A DNA stretch of 64,000 nt from Capsulimonas corticalis (GCF_003574315.2 NZ_AP025739.1:558001-622000); one strand, 5' to 3'; numbered from the stretch's first letter, positions 14,803 to 23,913 are shown. The notes: generated by a model from the letters alone, not told the origin. Numbers and translations are program-made.

Positions 14803-16703
14803 TGAAACACCACAAGACACTCTTCGCATTGACTTGCGCCGCAGCGGCGCTCGCGCCCTTTGCCGCGTCCGCGCAGCGCGAGATCATTCTGCCGGCGGCG
14901 CGCGACGCCAACGCGCCCGGCGGCCTGCCGGGCCTGCGCCAGCTCGACATCCAGCCTGGAATGCGCGATCCGAATATCTGCCATTCCCCCGACGGCTTTT
15001 ATTATCTGACCGGCACCATCGATCCCGCCGACGGCCACACAAGCATGTGGGAGGCAAACGACGGGGTCCCCTTATGGCGCTCGAAGGATCTGATTCACTG
15101 GACATCGCTAGGGATCGTCTGGAGCCTGGAGCGCGACGCCACCTGGTCCAGGAAGTGGGTGAGCGAGGGCGGAGGCAAACCGCGCCGGGCCGTCTGGGCT
15201 CCGGAGATCCATTACTTCAACGGAACGTACTGGATCCCTTACAGCATGAACTACTACGAAATCGGCATCCTCAAGAGCCAGACCGGCAAGCCCGAGGGTC
15301 CATACCGCGACGTCAAGACGGACGGCCCGATCGTCAGCGGCATCGACCCTTCGCTGTTTCAGGATGACGACGGCAAGGTCTACCTGCTGCATGACAGCTT
15401 CAATATCGCGCGTCTCAAGCCCGATCTGAGCGCGCTGGACGAGCCCGACCGCAAGTTCACCTTCACGGACAATACATACGGCTGGGGCGAGGGGATCTAT
15501 CTGGTCAAGAACCACGGGCGATATATCTTCATCAACACGATCGATCCGATGCACAATACGGACGGCAAGCTGCCGGACACCTACGACAACACGTCCGCGG
15601 TGTCGACCGGCTCGATCTATGGGCCATACACGCCGCGCCGCCGCGCGATCCCGCATGACGGGCACAACAATCTGTTCCAGGACTCCCGGGGCGGCTGGTG
15701 GTCTACGTATTTCGGCTCCGGCCCGTTCGGCCCCTGGGCAATCCGCGCGAGCGTCCTCCCGGTCGCGTTCACGCCGGAAGGACGGCTTACGATCCGACGC
15801 ACGACGCCCCGCCCCGTCTGGCGCTACACCACGACCGCGCCCAAGGGCGCATGGACCACGGCCAGCTACGCCGCGAAGGATTGGAAATCGGGCGCCGGCG
15901 CCTTCGGCGATCCCGAAGTCTCCCAGTTCGGACAGTTCACGGATGTCGGCGCGATCTGGCGGACCTCCGACATCTGGATGCGTCAGACATTCACCCTGCG
16001 ATCCCATATCCTCGGGACGCCGCAGCTCTACATCCGTCATAACGGCCCGGCCGAGATCTGGCTGAACGGCAAAATCGCGGCGACGCTCGCCGGCGCGACC
16101 AGCGACTACGTTCAAGTCACGCTCCCGGACCCTCATTCGCTTCAGCCCGGCGCCAACACCCTCGCCGTCCACTGCCAGAGCGGCGGTCTCGGTTATATCG
16201 ACGTCGGCATTGTCTCCGACCCCAGCGTCCTCGCCGCCACCTCCGAAAGCGAAGCGCAGTCGTGGAAGTACACAACTCAAACGCCGGCGACAGATTGGAG
16301 CGCGCCCAAATTTCCGGCGGCAAATTGGCTGACCGGCGATGCGTTCTTCGGCAGCGGCCTGCCGGGCGTACGCACCCCCTGGACGACCAGCGACATCTGG
16401 ATGCGCCGTACATTCACCCTGACCCACGCGCCACGCGATCCCCGATTGCGCCAGTTCCATGATGACGACGCCGAAGTCTACATCGACGGCGTCGCCGCCG
16501 CGACGCTTACTGGCTACAACACGGCGTATGAGACATCGCCGATCGATGGCGCCGCTCGCCAGCGTTTGACGCCCGGCGTCCACACGCTCGCCGTACACTG
16601 CGGCCAGAAGACCGGCGGCCAGGGGATCGATGTGGGAATTGTGGATGCATGGACAGCTCCGCGCTCTGCAACACGGATCGCGGGGAGATCGAAAAGTCGC
16701 TGA
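14802..16703 (+). CDS. Secreted GH43 with two C-terminal beta-sandwich repeats (GH43-D)
   Basis: A 633-aa exported enzyme. The signal peptide is MKHHKTLFALTCAAAALAPF up to ASA. A GH43 propeller follows (about 25-345) with GMRDPNICHSPDG, RRAVWAPEIHYF, GIDPSLFQDDDG and a catalytic-acid candidate in WGEGIYL. After it come two similar modules of about 130 residues, marked by WRYTTTAPKGAW / WKYTTQTPATDW, TSDIWMRQTFTL / TSDIWMRRTFTL and NTLAVHC / HTLAVHC. They look like jelly-roll carbohydrate-binding modules duplicated in place. The ATG overlaps the preceding TGA (TGATG), so it is coupled to GH43-C. Confidence 0.85.
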   Translation: MKHHKTLFALTCAAAALAPFAASAQREIILPAARDANAPGGLPGLRQLDIQPGMRDPNICHSPDGFYYLTGTIDPADGHTSMWEANDGVPLWRSKDLIHWTSLGIVWSLERDATWSRKWVSEGGGKPRRAVWAPEIHYFNGTYWIPYSMNYYEIGILKSQTGKPEGPYRDVKTDGPIVSGIDPSLFQDDDGKVYLLHDSFNIARLKPDLSALDEPDRKFTFTDNTYGWGEGIYLVKNHGRYIFINTIDPMHNTDGKLPDTYDNTSAVSTGSIYGPYTPRRRAIPHDGHNNLFQDSRGGWWSTYFGSGPFGPWAIRASVLPVAFTPEGRLTIRRTTPRPVWRYTTTAPKGAWTTASYAAKDWKSGAGAFGDPEVSQFGQFTDVGAIWRTSDIWMRQTFTLRSHILGTPQLYIRHNGPAEIWLNGKIAATLAGATSDYVQVTLPDPHSLQPGANTLAVHCQSGGLGYIDVGIVSDPSVLAATSESEAQSWKYTTQTPATDWSAPKFPAANWLTGDAFFGSGLPGVRTPWTTSDIWMRRTFTLTHAPRDPRLRQFHDDDAEVYIDGVAAATLTGYNTAYETSPIDGAARQRLTPGVHTLAVHCGQKTGGQGIDVGIVDAWTAPRSATRIAGRSKSR

Positions 16704-16878
16704 AGCAGACGTGGGGCATTTTCTGGGGTTTTCGCCGTTGGGACGCAAATCGAAACGCTCCGACACTCCCCATTCGCGAGAATAACCTCGTTTCGTGTCA
16801 CAATAATGCAGAAGAGACCGGCCTGAGCGCGAGCGCGCCGGACGGCTCAAAACGACGATTGGATGCAACAGAATAGCC

Positions 16879-17916
16879 ATGACGCTACGCACAGATATTC
16901 CCCACCGGCGATTGAACGCGCTGACCGGTGAGTGGGTTCTCGTTTCCCCGCACCGCACGCTGCGGCCCTGGCAGGGCAAACAAGAAACGGCCGCGCGCGA
17001 GCAGCGCCCTCCGTACGATCCGAAATGCTATCTCTGCGCCGGCAACGAACGCGCCGGCGGCGAGAAGAACCCGGAGTACACCGGGACCTATGTCTTCCAG
17101 AATGATTACGCGGCGCTGCTGCCGCAGGCGCACGACGCCGACACGGCCGCCGACACGCTATTCCATACCCAGGCCGTTTCGGGCGAATGCCGCGTGATCT
17201 GCTTCTCGCCGCGCCACGACTGGACCCTGCCCGTCATGCCCGTGGAGGCGATCCGGGGCGTGGTGGATGTCTGGGCCGCGCAATCCGAAGAACTGGGCGT
17301 CCGATACCGATGGGTGCAGGTCTTCGAGAACAAGGGCGAGATCATGGGATGCTCCAACCCGCATCCCCACGGCCAGATCTGGGCGAGCGACTTCCTGCCC
17401 AACGAAGCCGCGATGGAAGACAAGCGCCAGCGCGAGTATCGCGCCACGCACGACGCGCCGCTGCTGCTCGATTATCTCGACGGCGAGTTGAAGGACGGCT
17501 CCCGCATCGTCGTACAGAACGAGCACTGGGTGACCGTAATCCCGTTCTGGGCCGTCTGGCCGTACGAGACGCTGCTGCTGCCGCGCCGCCACGTGCTGCG
17601 CCTTTCGGATCTGACGGACGCCGAGCGGGACAGCCTCGCCGATATCCTGAAACGGCATCTTTCGCGCTACGACAACCTGTTCGAAGTGTCATTCCCCTAC
17701 TCCATGGGCTGGCACGCCGCGCCGAATATCCCCGGCGAGGACCAATCGCACTGGCAGTTGCACGCGCACTTCTACCCGCCGCTGCTGCGCTCCGCCACGG
17801 TGAAGAAGTTCATGGTCGGCTACGAAATGCTCGCCGAAGCCCAGCGCGACCTCACCGCCGAACAGGCCGCGCAGACACTCGCCGCCCTGCCGGACCAGCA
17901 CTACACCGAACGTTGA
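16879..17916 (+). CDS. galT: Galactose-1-phosphate uridylyltransferase
   Basis: A 345-aa enzyme of the Leloir pathway that exchanges UMP between UDP-glucose and galactose-1-phosphate. The active-site motif NPHPHGQIW (about residues 157-165) includes the nucleophilic histidine. The zinc site CYLCAG lies near residue 50, and a second conserved region [11 protein letters not shown] is near residue 290. The length is normal. It stands 175 bp after the GH43 operon and 170 bp before a GH110-like enzyme and so fits the use of galactose released from plant arabinogalactan. No galK or galE is in the window. Confidence 0.93.
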   Translation: MTLRTDIPHRRLNALTGEWVLVSPHRTLRPWQGKQETAAREQRPPYDPKCYLCAGNERAGGEKNPEYTGTYVFQNDYAALLPQAHDADTAADTLFHTQAVSGECRVICFSPRHDWTLPVMPVEAIRGVVDVWAAQSEELGVRYRWVQVFENKGEIMGCSNPHPHGQIWASDFLPNEAAMEDKRQREYRATHDAPLLLDYLDGELKDGSRIVVQNEHWVTVIPFWAVWPYETLLLPRRHVLRLSDLTDAERDSLADILKRHLSRYDNLFEVSFPYSMGWHAAPNIPGEDQSHWQLHAHFYPPLLRSATVKKFMVGYEMLAEAQRDLTAEQAAQTLAALPDQHYTER

Positions 17917-17970
17917 TAGAGCTTTGATGATCGAATAGCGAACGGGACGATAACGAAAGCCAGCGAATTA

Positions 17971-18060
17971 GGAGCCGGCGGTTGAAAACCGCCGGTTCCG
18001 AGACTCTTACAGACTGGGCATCCCCAGGACGTTCAATTGCCGGATTCGAATTCGCCGGCC
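17971..18060. repeat. Palindromic intergenic element (cloverleaf-like family, degenerate copy)
   Basis: CCGGCGGTT-GAA-AACCGCCGG (17975-17995) is followed by CTGGG-CATC-CCCAG and ends GAATTCGCCGGCC. The GCCGGCG ends and inner hairpin resemble the elements at 42658 and 49124. It lies just before the GH110-like gene. Confidence 0.55.
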
Positions 18061-18088
18061 CTTTCCTACCTTGGAACCGAAAGACCGA

Positions 18089-19759
18089 ATGACTAATCTC
18101 GAAGACTTCTTTTTCTCCGTGGATACGGAAAACAACGACGCCACTCCGGCGGTGCGCGCGGCGCTGGCCGCCGCCCGCGCCGGCGGGGAGCGACGGCTGG
18201 TCTTTCCCAAAGCGCGCTACGACTTCTGGCCGGACCGCGCCTTCGAACAGTACTGGTTTATCTCGAACAACGACGAGGGCCTCAAGCGCATCGTGTTTCC
18301 GCTGGAGGGGCTGGAAGACTTCGAGATCGACGGGCAGGGATCGGAGTTCGTCTTTCACGGTTATGTCCTGCCGTTCACGCTGCGCGGCTGCAAAGAGATC
18401 ACGCTGAAGAACTTCTCCATCGACTGGGCGCGCACGTTCCATAGCGAGGCAGTGGTGCTCGCCGCGCGCGAGGGAAGTATCGACATCGAGATTCCCGAGC
18501 AGTTCCCCTACAAGATCCCGCACGATCGGCTGGTCTTCACGGGCGAAGGCGATATCACCTACGATATCTCTAATATGCTGGAGTTCGACACCAACAAGCG
18601 CGAGACCGCGTTCGGCGTCTTTGACAACTTCGCCGTCCACGACTGGCACACGGCCGAGGAGATCGGACCGCGCCAGGTGCGCGTCCACGCCAAGTTCAGC
18701 ACGCTGCCAACGCCCGGCAACACGATGGCGATCATGGACGGCGGACGGCTCTGCCCGACGATCACTATCGAACGCAGCCAGGGCGTCACGGTCCAGAATG
18801 TGACGCTCTACCACTCCGGCGGCATGGGGATCATCGCGCAGCACAGCTCGGATCTGCGCGTGGAGAATTTGACCGTCACGACGCCGCCCGAAAGCGGCCG
18901 CATGATCTCGCTCACCGCCGACGCCACGCACTTCGTCAACTGCGCCGGCGAGATCGTCCTTGAGAACTGCGTCTTCGAAAACCAGATGGACGACGCCACC
19001 AACGTCCACGGCATTTATGGGCAGATCAGCGCGATCGTTTCGCCCACGGAGATCGAGTTCGCGCTGGTCCATCCGCAGCAATTGGGGATCGATATCTTTG
19101 CGGCGGGAGATCCCATCGAGTTCGTGCGCAACACAACGCTGGAGACGTTCCATGAGAACACCGTCGCGCGCGTCGACCGTGTGAACAAACAGTTCACACG
19201 GCTGACACTGGAATCGCCGCTTCCCACGGACCTATCGCTGAAGGACGCGGTGGCGAACCTGCGCTGGATCCCCAATCTGACGGCGCGCGGCTGCCGGTCG
19301 CGCGGCAATCGGGCGCGAGGATTTTTGGTGACGACCGGCGGCAAGGCGCTGATCGAAAACAACCACTTCCATATCGCGGGCGCCGCCATCCTGATCGAAG
19401 GCGACGCGAACTACTGGTTCGAATCGGGCAAGGTGCGCGACGTCACGATCCGGGGCAACCACTTCGAGAACTGCAACTACGGTGTCTGGGGAACCGCCAC
19501 GATTGAAGTCAACCCCGGCGTCGCCGAGCCCTATCGCGCGCAGTCGCTCTACCACCACTCCATCCGGGTGGAGAACAACACGTTCGACGACTTCCACGGA
19601 CGGCTGCTGGCCGCGCACTGCGTGGACGGCCTGACCTTTACCGGCAACGTGATGCGGCCAAGCGGCGCCTATCCCAAACGGAGCGCCGGCGGCGAGCTGC
19701 TGGAGATCACGCACTGCGCCAATGTGGATATCCGCGACAACGATCTTTCGACCTCCTAG
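18089..19759 (+). CDS. GH110-like parallel beta-helix glycosidase (alpha-1,3-galactosidase type)
   Basis: A 556-aa right-handed beta-helix protein with repeated VENLTV/IENNHF/VENNTF-type rungs. The combination FPKARYDFWPD, DDATNVHGIYG and AAILIEGDANYWFESG followed by VRDVTIRGNHFENCNYGVWG is what I associate with GH110 alpha-galactosidases. No signal peptide is seen from MTNLEDFFFS; the start at 18089 is chosen over 18071, and neither has a good Shine-Dalgarno. Location beside galT fits a galactose-releasing enzyme acting in the cytoplasm. A general pectate-lyase-like beta-helix enzyme is the alternative. Confidence 0.7.
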   Translation: MTNLEDFFFSVDTENNDATPAVRAALAAARAGGERRLVFPKARYDFWPDRAFEQYWFISNNDEGLKRIVFPLEGLEDFEIDGQGSEFVFHGYVLPFTLRGCKEITLKNFSIDWARTFHSEAVVLAAREGSIDIEIPEQFPYKIPHDRLVFTGEGDITYDISNMLEFDTNKRETAFGVFDNFAVHDWHTAEEIGPRQVRVHAKFSTLPTPGNTMAIMDGGRLCPTITIERSQGVTVQNVTLYHSGGMGIIAQHSSDLRVENLTVTTPPESGRMISLTADATHFVNCAGEIVLENCVFENQMDDATNVHGIYGQISAIVSPTEIEFALVHPQQLGIDIFAAGDPIEFVRNTTLETFHENTVARVDRVNKQFTRLTLESPLPTDLSLKDAVANLRWIPNLTARGCRSRGNRARGFLVTTGGKALIENNHFHIAGAAILIEGDANYWFESGKVRDVTIRGNHFENCNYGVWGTATIEVNPGVAEPYRAQSLYHHSIRVENNTFDDFHGRLLAAHCVDGLTFTGNVMRPSGAYPKRSAGGELLEITHCANVDIRDNDLSTS

Positions 19760-19873
19760 CCCTCCATTTTAAACGCTATTCCCCAGCAAACGTCGCCCGC
19801 AAATCTCCGCGAGCGGCGTTTTCTTCTGAGGCTCGCCAGTTAGTCACGATTGTTACACACATATGCGCTATTG

Positions 19874-19907
19874 TTGTATGTACGCCGCCCATCCAAAATG
19901 TTATAAT
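19874..19907 (+). promoter_or_regulatory. Candidate AraR-like site and -10 before GH127
   Basis: TTGTATGTACGC (19874-19885) keeps 9 of 12 bases of the AraR operator core, and TATAAT is at 19902-19907. The best -35 at 17 bp spacing overlaps the operator and is poor, so the promoter may need an activator or use another -35. About 100 bp remain to the TTG start. The rest of 19760-20010 shows nothing else I can name. Confidence 0.5.
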
Positions 19908-20010
19908 TTTTGTATGACGACGTGCGGCGACTTTCCAATCGAGCGCCCTGTTCACGTCTTGCTATTATCGCGATATTTCACACGCCGATATCGCACGAAG
20001 GAGCTATTCA

Positions 20011-22488
20011 TTGAAGCGCAGGGATTTTCTCAAATTTGGACTGGCGACCGCCGGCGGCGCCGTTCTCGCCGCGCATGGAACGCAGAGCGCGGAAGCCGCT
20101 GCGGACGGCGCCCGGACGGTCGATGTCGCGGTGACGGACAAGGCCGCCGGCTTTTACACGCCGAACCGCGCGCCGCTGGCCCCCACGCAGTTCTTGAAGC
20201 TGCCGGTCGGCGCGGTGAAGCCCAAAGGTTGGCTGCGCCATCAGCTCGATCTGCAAGTCGACGGACTGTGCGGACGCTATCCCGAGGTCTCCGATTTTCT
20301 GAAGTATGACGGCAACGGCTGGGTGGACCCGACGTCGGGCTCCGGCTGGGAGGAAGTCACCTACTGGCTGCGCGGACTGGCCGATCTGGGTTATGTGACC
20401 GGAGACCCGCGCGTGACGGCGCTGGCGAATAAGTGGATCACGGGGATCATCGCCAGCCAGCAGCCCGACGGCTGGTTTGGCCCCAGCCGGGCGCGCACGA
20501 GCCTGGGCGGCGACCCGGATTTCTGGCCGCACATGCCGGTCTTGTATGCGATCCGCTCATACCAGGAAGTTACGGGCGATCCCAAGGTGATTCCGTTCTT
20601 GACGAAGTATTTCCAGTTCCAGGCAAAGCAGCGTCCCGAGACCTTCGGCAAGGACTGGGCGGGAGTGCGCTGGGGCGATAACATCGACAGCATCTACTGG
20701 CTCTATAACCGCACCGGCGACGCCTTCCTGATCGATCTGGTCAAGATGATCCACGCCAACTCCGCGAAGTGGACCGACGGCGTCGCCAGCCTGCACAACG
20801 TCAACTTCGCGCAGGGCTTCCGCGAGCCCGCCCAGTACGGCGCGATCGCTCAGGACGACAAATTCCTCAACGCCACGAAGCGCAACTACGCCGAGGTAAT
20901 GGGCGAGTTCGGCCAGATGGCCGGCGGCGGCTTCGCCGGCGATGAGAACGCCCGCCACGGCTACGGCGACCCGCGCCAGGGCTTCGAGACCTGCGGCATC
21001 GCCGAGTATATGCTGAGCTTCCAGATCCTGACCCGCCTCACCGGCGAGCCGATCTGGATGGACCGCTGCGAAGAACTCGCGTTCAATATGCTCCCGGCGT
21101 CCTACGATCCCGAGCAGAAGTCGATGCATTACATCACGACGATGAACTGCGTGCAGATCGACAATGACCTCAAGACCCACCATCAGTATCAGAACGACTT
21201 CCCGATGCTCGCCTATCAGCCGGGCGTGCACAACTACCGGTGCTGCCCGCACAACTACGGCATGGCGTGGCCGTACTACTCCGAAAACCTCTGGCATGCG
21301 ACGGCGGACAGGGGGCTTGCCGCGAACCTCTACGCCGCGTCCGAAGTCACGGCGAAGGTCGGCGACGGGACCACGGTCAGCGTCGCCCAGACCACCGAGT
21401 ATCCATTCGGCGACACCGTGAACTTCGCGATCGCCGCGCCCAAGCCGGTCGCGTTCCCGCTCTACCTGCGCATCCCCCGCTGGTGCGCGAACGCCACCGT
21501 CCGCGTCAACGGCAAGCCCGTCGCCGCGCACGCCAGGGCCAGCTCCTATTTGATCGTCCACCGTACTTGGAAGAGCGGCGACACCGTCACGCTGCATCTG
21601 CCGATGGACATCCATGTCCGCACCTGGACCGCCAACAAGAACGCCGTTTCGGTGGATCGCGGCCCGATCACCTATTCACTGGCGATCGGCGAGAAGTGGG
21701 ACCGCTACGCCGGAACCGAGCAGTGGCCGGAATACGCGGTCTATCCGCAAACGCCATGGAACTACGGCCTGGTTCTGGACAAATCCAATCCGGCCCACTC
21801 GTTCGATGTCGCGCAAAAGGGCGGCCCCGTCGCCGCGAACCCGTTTACGCATGGGACCACGCCCATCGAGCTGCGCGTCAAAGCGAAGAAGATACCCCAT
21901 TGGACCGCGGATTCGGAAAATGTGGTCACGCCCTTGCAGATGAGTCCGGCGAAGTCCGCGGAGCCGACGGAAACGGTGTCCCTGATCCCCATGGCCGCTG
22001 CCCGCCTGCGCATCACCTCGTTCCCAACCATCGGCTTCGGCCCCGACGCGCACGATTGGACCATTCCTCCCGCCGCGACCGTCAGCGCGTCCGCCTCGCA
22101 TGTCAACGACAGCCTTGACGCCCTGAACGACAATATCGAGCCGAAGCAGTCCTACGACATGGGCGTCCCGCGCTTCACCTGGTGGGACCACAAAGGAAGC
22201 CAGGAATGGGTTCAGTACGACTACAAAACCCCAAAAACCGTCTCCACCGCGTCCGTCTACTGGTTCGATGACACCGGCCACGGCGAATGCCGCGTCCCCA
22301 AGTCCTGGCGCCTGCTCTACAAAGACGGCAACGACTGGAAGCCCGTCGCCAATTCCTCCGACTACGGCGTCGCGCCCGACAAATACAACACCGTCGCATT
22401 CACCCCCGTAACCACGAGCGGCCTGCGAGTGGAAGTGCAGCTGCAGGACAACTTCTCGGGCGGGGTTCTGGAGTGGAAGGCAGGGTAG
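20011..22488 (+). CDS. GH127-family beta-L-arabinofuranosidase (DUF1680), Tat-exported
   Basis: An 825-aa enzyme. The N-terminus KRRDFLKFG followed by a hydrophobic stretch ending AEAA is a twin-arginine signal, so it is exported folded. The DUF1680/GH127 body has FETCGIAEY (about 324) and RCCPHNYGMAWPYYSE (about 409), matching the conserved Glu and zinc-binding cysteines of beta-L-arabinofuranosidases. The C-terminal 150 residues look like a beta-sandwich module. The start is TTG with GAAGGAG 7 nt upstream; no ATG fits the signal. It should remove beta-linked arabinofuranose from plant glycoproteins or pectin. Confidence 0.88.
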   Translation: MKRRDFLKFGLATAGGAVLAAHGTQSAEAAADGARTVDVAVTDKAAGFYTPNRAPLAPTQFLKLPVGAVKPKGWLRHQLDLQVDGLCGRYPEVSDFLKYDGNGWVDPTSGSGWEEVTYWLRGLADLGYVTGDPRVTALANKWITGIIASQQPDGWFGPSRARTSLGGDPDFWPHMPVLYAIRSYQEVTGDPKVIPFLTKYFQFQAKQRPETFGKDWAGVRWGDNIDSIYWLYNRTGDAFLIDLVKMIHANSAKWTDGVASLHNVNFAQGFREPAQYGAIAQDDKFLNATKRNYAEVMGEFGQMAGGGFAGDENARHGYGDPRQGFETCGIAEYMLSFQILTRLTGEPIWMDRCEELAFNMLPASYDPEQKSMHYITTMNCVQIDNDLKTHHQYQNDFPMLAYQPGVHNYRCCPHNYGMAWPYYSENLWHATADRGLAANLYAASEVTAKVGDGTTVSVAQTTEYPFGDTVNFAIAAPKPVAFPLYLRIPRWCANATVRVNGKPVAAHARASSYLIVHRTWKSGDTVTLHLPMDIHVRTWTANKNAVSVDRGPITYSLAIGEKWDRYAGTEQWPEYAVYPQTPWNYGLVLDKSNPAHSFDVAQKGGPVAANPFTHGTTPIELRVKAKKIPHWTADSENVVTPLQMSPAKSAEPTETVSLIPMAAARLRITSFPTIGFGPDAHDWTIPPAATVSASASHVNDSLDALNDNIEPKQSYDMGVPRFTWWDHKGSQEWVQYDYKTPKTVSTASVYWFDDTGHGECRVPKSWRLLYKDGNDWKPVANSSDYGVAPDKYNTVAFTPVTTSGLRVEVQLQDNFSGGVLEWKAG

Positions 22489-22500
22489 AAGACCCCGATC

Positions 22501-22538
22501 GCCCCCTTACTCCCCCAATTCGGTGGGAGTAAGGGGGC
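22501..22538 (+). terminator. Hairpin after GH127
   Basis: Perfect 14-bp arms (22501-22514 and 22525-22538) with a 10-nt loop. No T-run follows on the plus strand, so it may act as a 3'-end stabiliser or a weak terminator rather than a classical one. Confidence 0.55.
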
Positions 22539-22590
22539 AATCTTCTCGTGTCCAGAGTAAACTTTGACTGCGCCCCACACAAATCCCACA

Positions 22591-22619
22591 TTGACAACGC
22601 GCGCGGGAAATGCTAGAAT
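22591..22619 (+). promoter_or_regulatory. Promoter before the TM protein gene
   Basis: TTGACA (22591-22596), a 17-bp spacer and TAGAAT (22614-22619). The ATG of the next gene is only 18 nt after the -10 and has no Shine-Dalgarno, so the leader is very short. Confidence 0.75.
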
Positions 22620-22637
22620 CCTTTCGAGAATTTCCCT

Positions 22638-23231
22638 ATGCCCGCTTCCACATCACCCAACGCAAAACGCCCCGCCGAAGCGCCCGTCATCAATGAAGAA
22701 GCCGACCGAATACTTGGCCGGATTATCCTGCGCTATGGCGGCGTAACCTTCGCTCAGCTCTTCCTGATGACCTTCGCGATGGCGCCGATCAACATGAAGG
22801 GCAGTCCGGTTTTCAAGTGGCATCAAGCCATTGATGTTCTGTCGATCCTGCTGGTCTTCATCCCATTCTTATTGGGAATCAGCAAGCTGTTCGCCGCCCG
22901 CCTGCGCATCGGACGCGATCTGGTGGAGCGCGGCGTGTGGCGTCAGGCCATCGCGGCGCTCGATCCGTTCGAGGGATTCACGCAGCGCTTTCTGGACGGC
23001 TCCGGCGAGGCGCACTATCTGCTGTCGAAAGCCTATGCCGGCGCCGGTGAAAAGGCGAAGGCGGAACGCGCGCGGCAGTTCGTGCTGAAGCACCGCGCGG
23101 GCGTCTGGGCAGACAAGCTGCGCGATCCCGCGCCCATCGCCATCGGCGCGCTGAAGACGGCGCTGCGGCAGGAGAAGAGCGCGGAAAAGACCGTCACTGG
23201 GGTGAAAGGCAAGCGGAAACGACGCTTTTAG
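22638..23231 (+). CDS. Unrecognised protein with two membrane segments
   Basis: A 197-aa protein of no family I recognise. It has a polar N-terminus (about 1-30), two hydrophobic segments (YGGVTFAQLFLMTFAMA and AIDVLSILLVFIPFLLGI, about residues 33-50 and 64-84), a helical cytosolic part with YLLSKAYAGAGEKAKAER that resembles a single TPR-like hairpin, and a strongly basic tail (KGKRKRRF). It has its own promoter and starts a run of three small unknown genes. A membrane-anchored adaptor is possible, but this is a guess. Confidence 0.6.
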   Translation: MPASTSPNAKRPAEAPVINEEADRILGRIILRYGGVTFAQLFLMTFAMAPINMKGSPVFKWHQAIDVLSILLVFIPFLLGISKLFAARLRIGRDLVERGVWRQAIAALDPFEGFTQRFLDGSGEAHYLLSKAYAGAGEKAKAERARQFVLKHRAGVWADKLRDPAPIAIGALKTALRQEKSAEKTVTGVKGKRKRRF

Positions 23232-23246
23232 GTGTACAATAATCCC

Positions 23247-23567
23247 ATGGATATCACGGAACGGTATACGACACGCGGCGGCAAGCAGTATTTGATCCGC
23301 CTGTCTTACAACGAGCGGCTCAAAGACACGGACGGCATCACCAGTTTTATCAAAAATCTGGAAATTTTGGACGTCGACACCAACGAGCCGATCTCGCTGC
23401 CCGTCAACTCCTCCCGGTTCTCGACCTACGAACGGTTCAAAACCTTCGGAGGCTACACCACGATCAACTATTTCGGCGTGCGGGAGACGGCCATCGAAGC
23501 GCTGCGCCTGAAGGTGCTGACGCGCGTGGAAGACCACCTGGAAACTCTTGAGCCGGCGTATGTCTAA
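23247..23567 (+). CDS. Unrecognised 106-aa protein
   Basis: A small soluble protein starting MDITERYTTRGGKQYLIRLS, with no family I recognise and no membrane segment. TACAAT (23235-23240) lies 6 nt before the ATG and there is no Shine-Dalgarno, suggesting a leaderless transcript starting at or beside the ATG. The frame extends five codons upstream, through the -10, and those are rejected. Its end overlaps the next start by 8 nt (ATGTCTAA), so the two proteins are probably made together. Confidence 0.6.
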   Translation: MDITERYTTRGGKQYLIRLSYNERLKDTDGITSFIKNLEILDVDTNEPISLPVNSSRFSTYERFKTFGGYTTINYFGVRETAIEALRLKVLTRVEDHLETLEPAYV

Positions 23568-23913
23568 CGAACCCACGGATCCCTCGTTCATCGAGCAGAC
23601 CGTCACCTTCGGACAGACTCTCAAAGACTTCGCGGACCGTGATCCGAGCGGCGTTCCCACCAACACGGCCGCCGCCGTTTTCGCCGAGTGGCTTGTGATC
23701 GCCGGGCCGCTCAGCCGCCAGCCGGGTTACTTCCAGGATGTCGCCGACAACTATGTCGTTCAGGACAACTCCAACCGGAACCTGTTTGACCTGTTCGAGT
23801 TATTGGGAACGCATATCGATATCGAAGAGGAAGACCTGGAGGAAGAGGACCTCGGTCCGCGCACCTTCATCGGCCTTCCCATGATCGGCGGGAGCGGCGA
23901 CAAGTCCTCCTGA
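23560..23913 (+). CDS. Unrecognised acidic 117-aa protein
   Basis: A small protein starting MSNEPTDPSFIEQTVTFGQT, with an acidic patch IDIEEEDLEEEDLG near residues 88-101 and no membrane segment. No family is recognised. It overlaps the previous gene by 8 nt and is followed after 16 nt by the AI-2E-type transporter, suggesting one operon. The acidic patch could mediate a protein contact; there is no direct evidence for function. Confidence 0.55.
   Translation: MSNEPTDPSFIEQTVTFGQTLKDFADRDPSGVPTNTAAAVFAEWLVIAGPLSRQPGYFQDVADNYVVQDNSNRNLFDLFELLGTHIDIEEEDLEEEDLGPRTFIGLPMIGGSGDKSS

Noticed and set aside
22501-22538. Possible CRISPR or tandem-repeat array at short palindromes such as this one
   Set aside because: The palindromes are single hairpins, without regular spacing, unique spacers or cas genes in the window.
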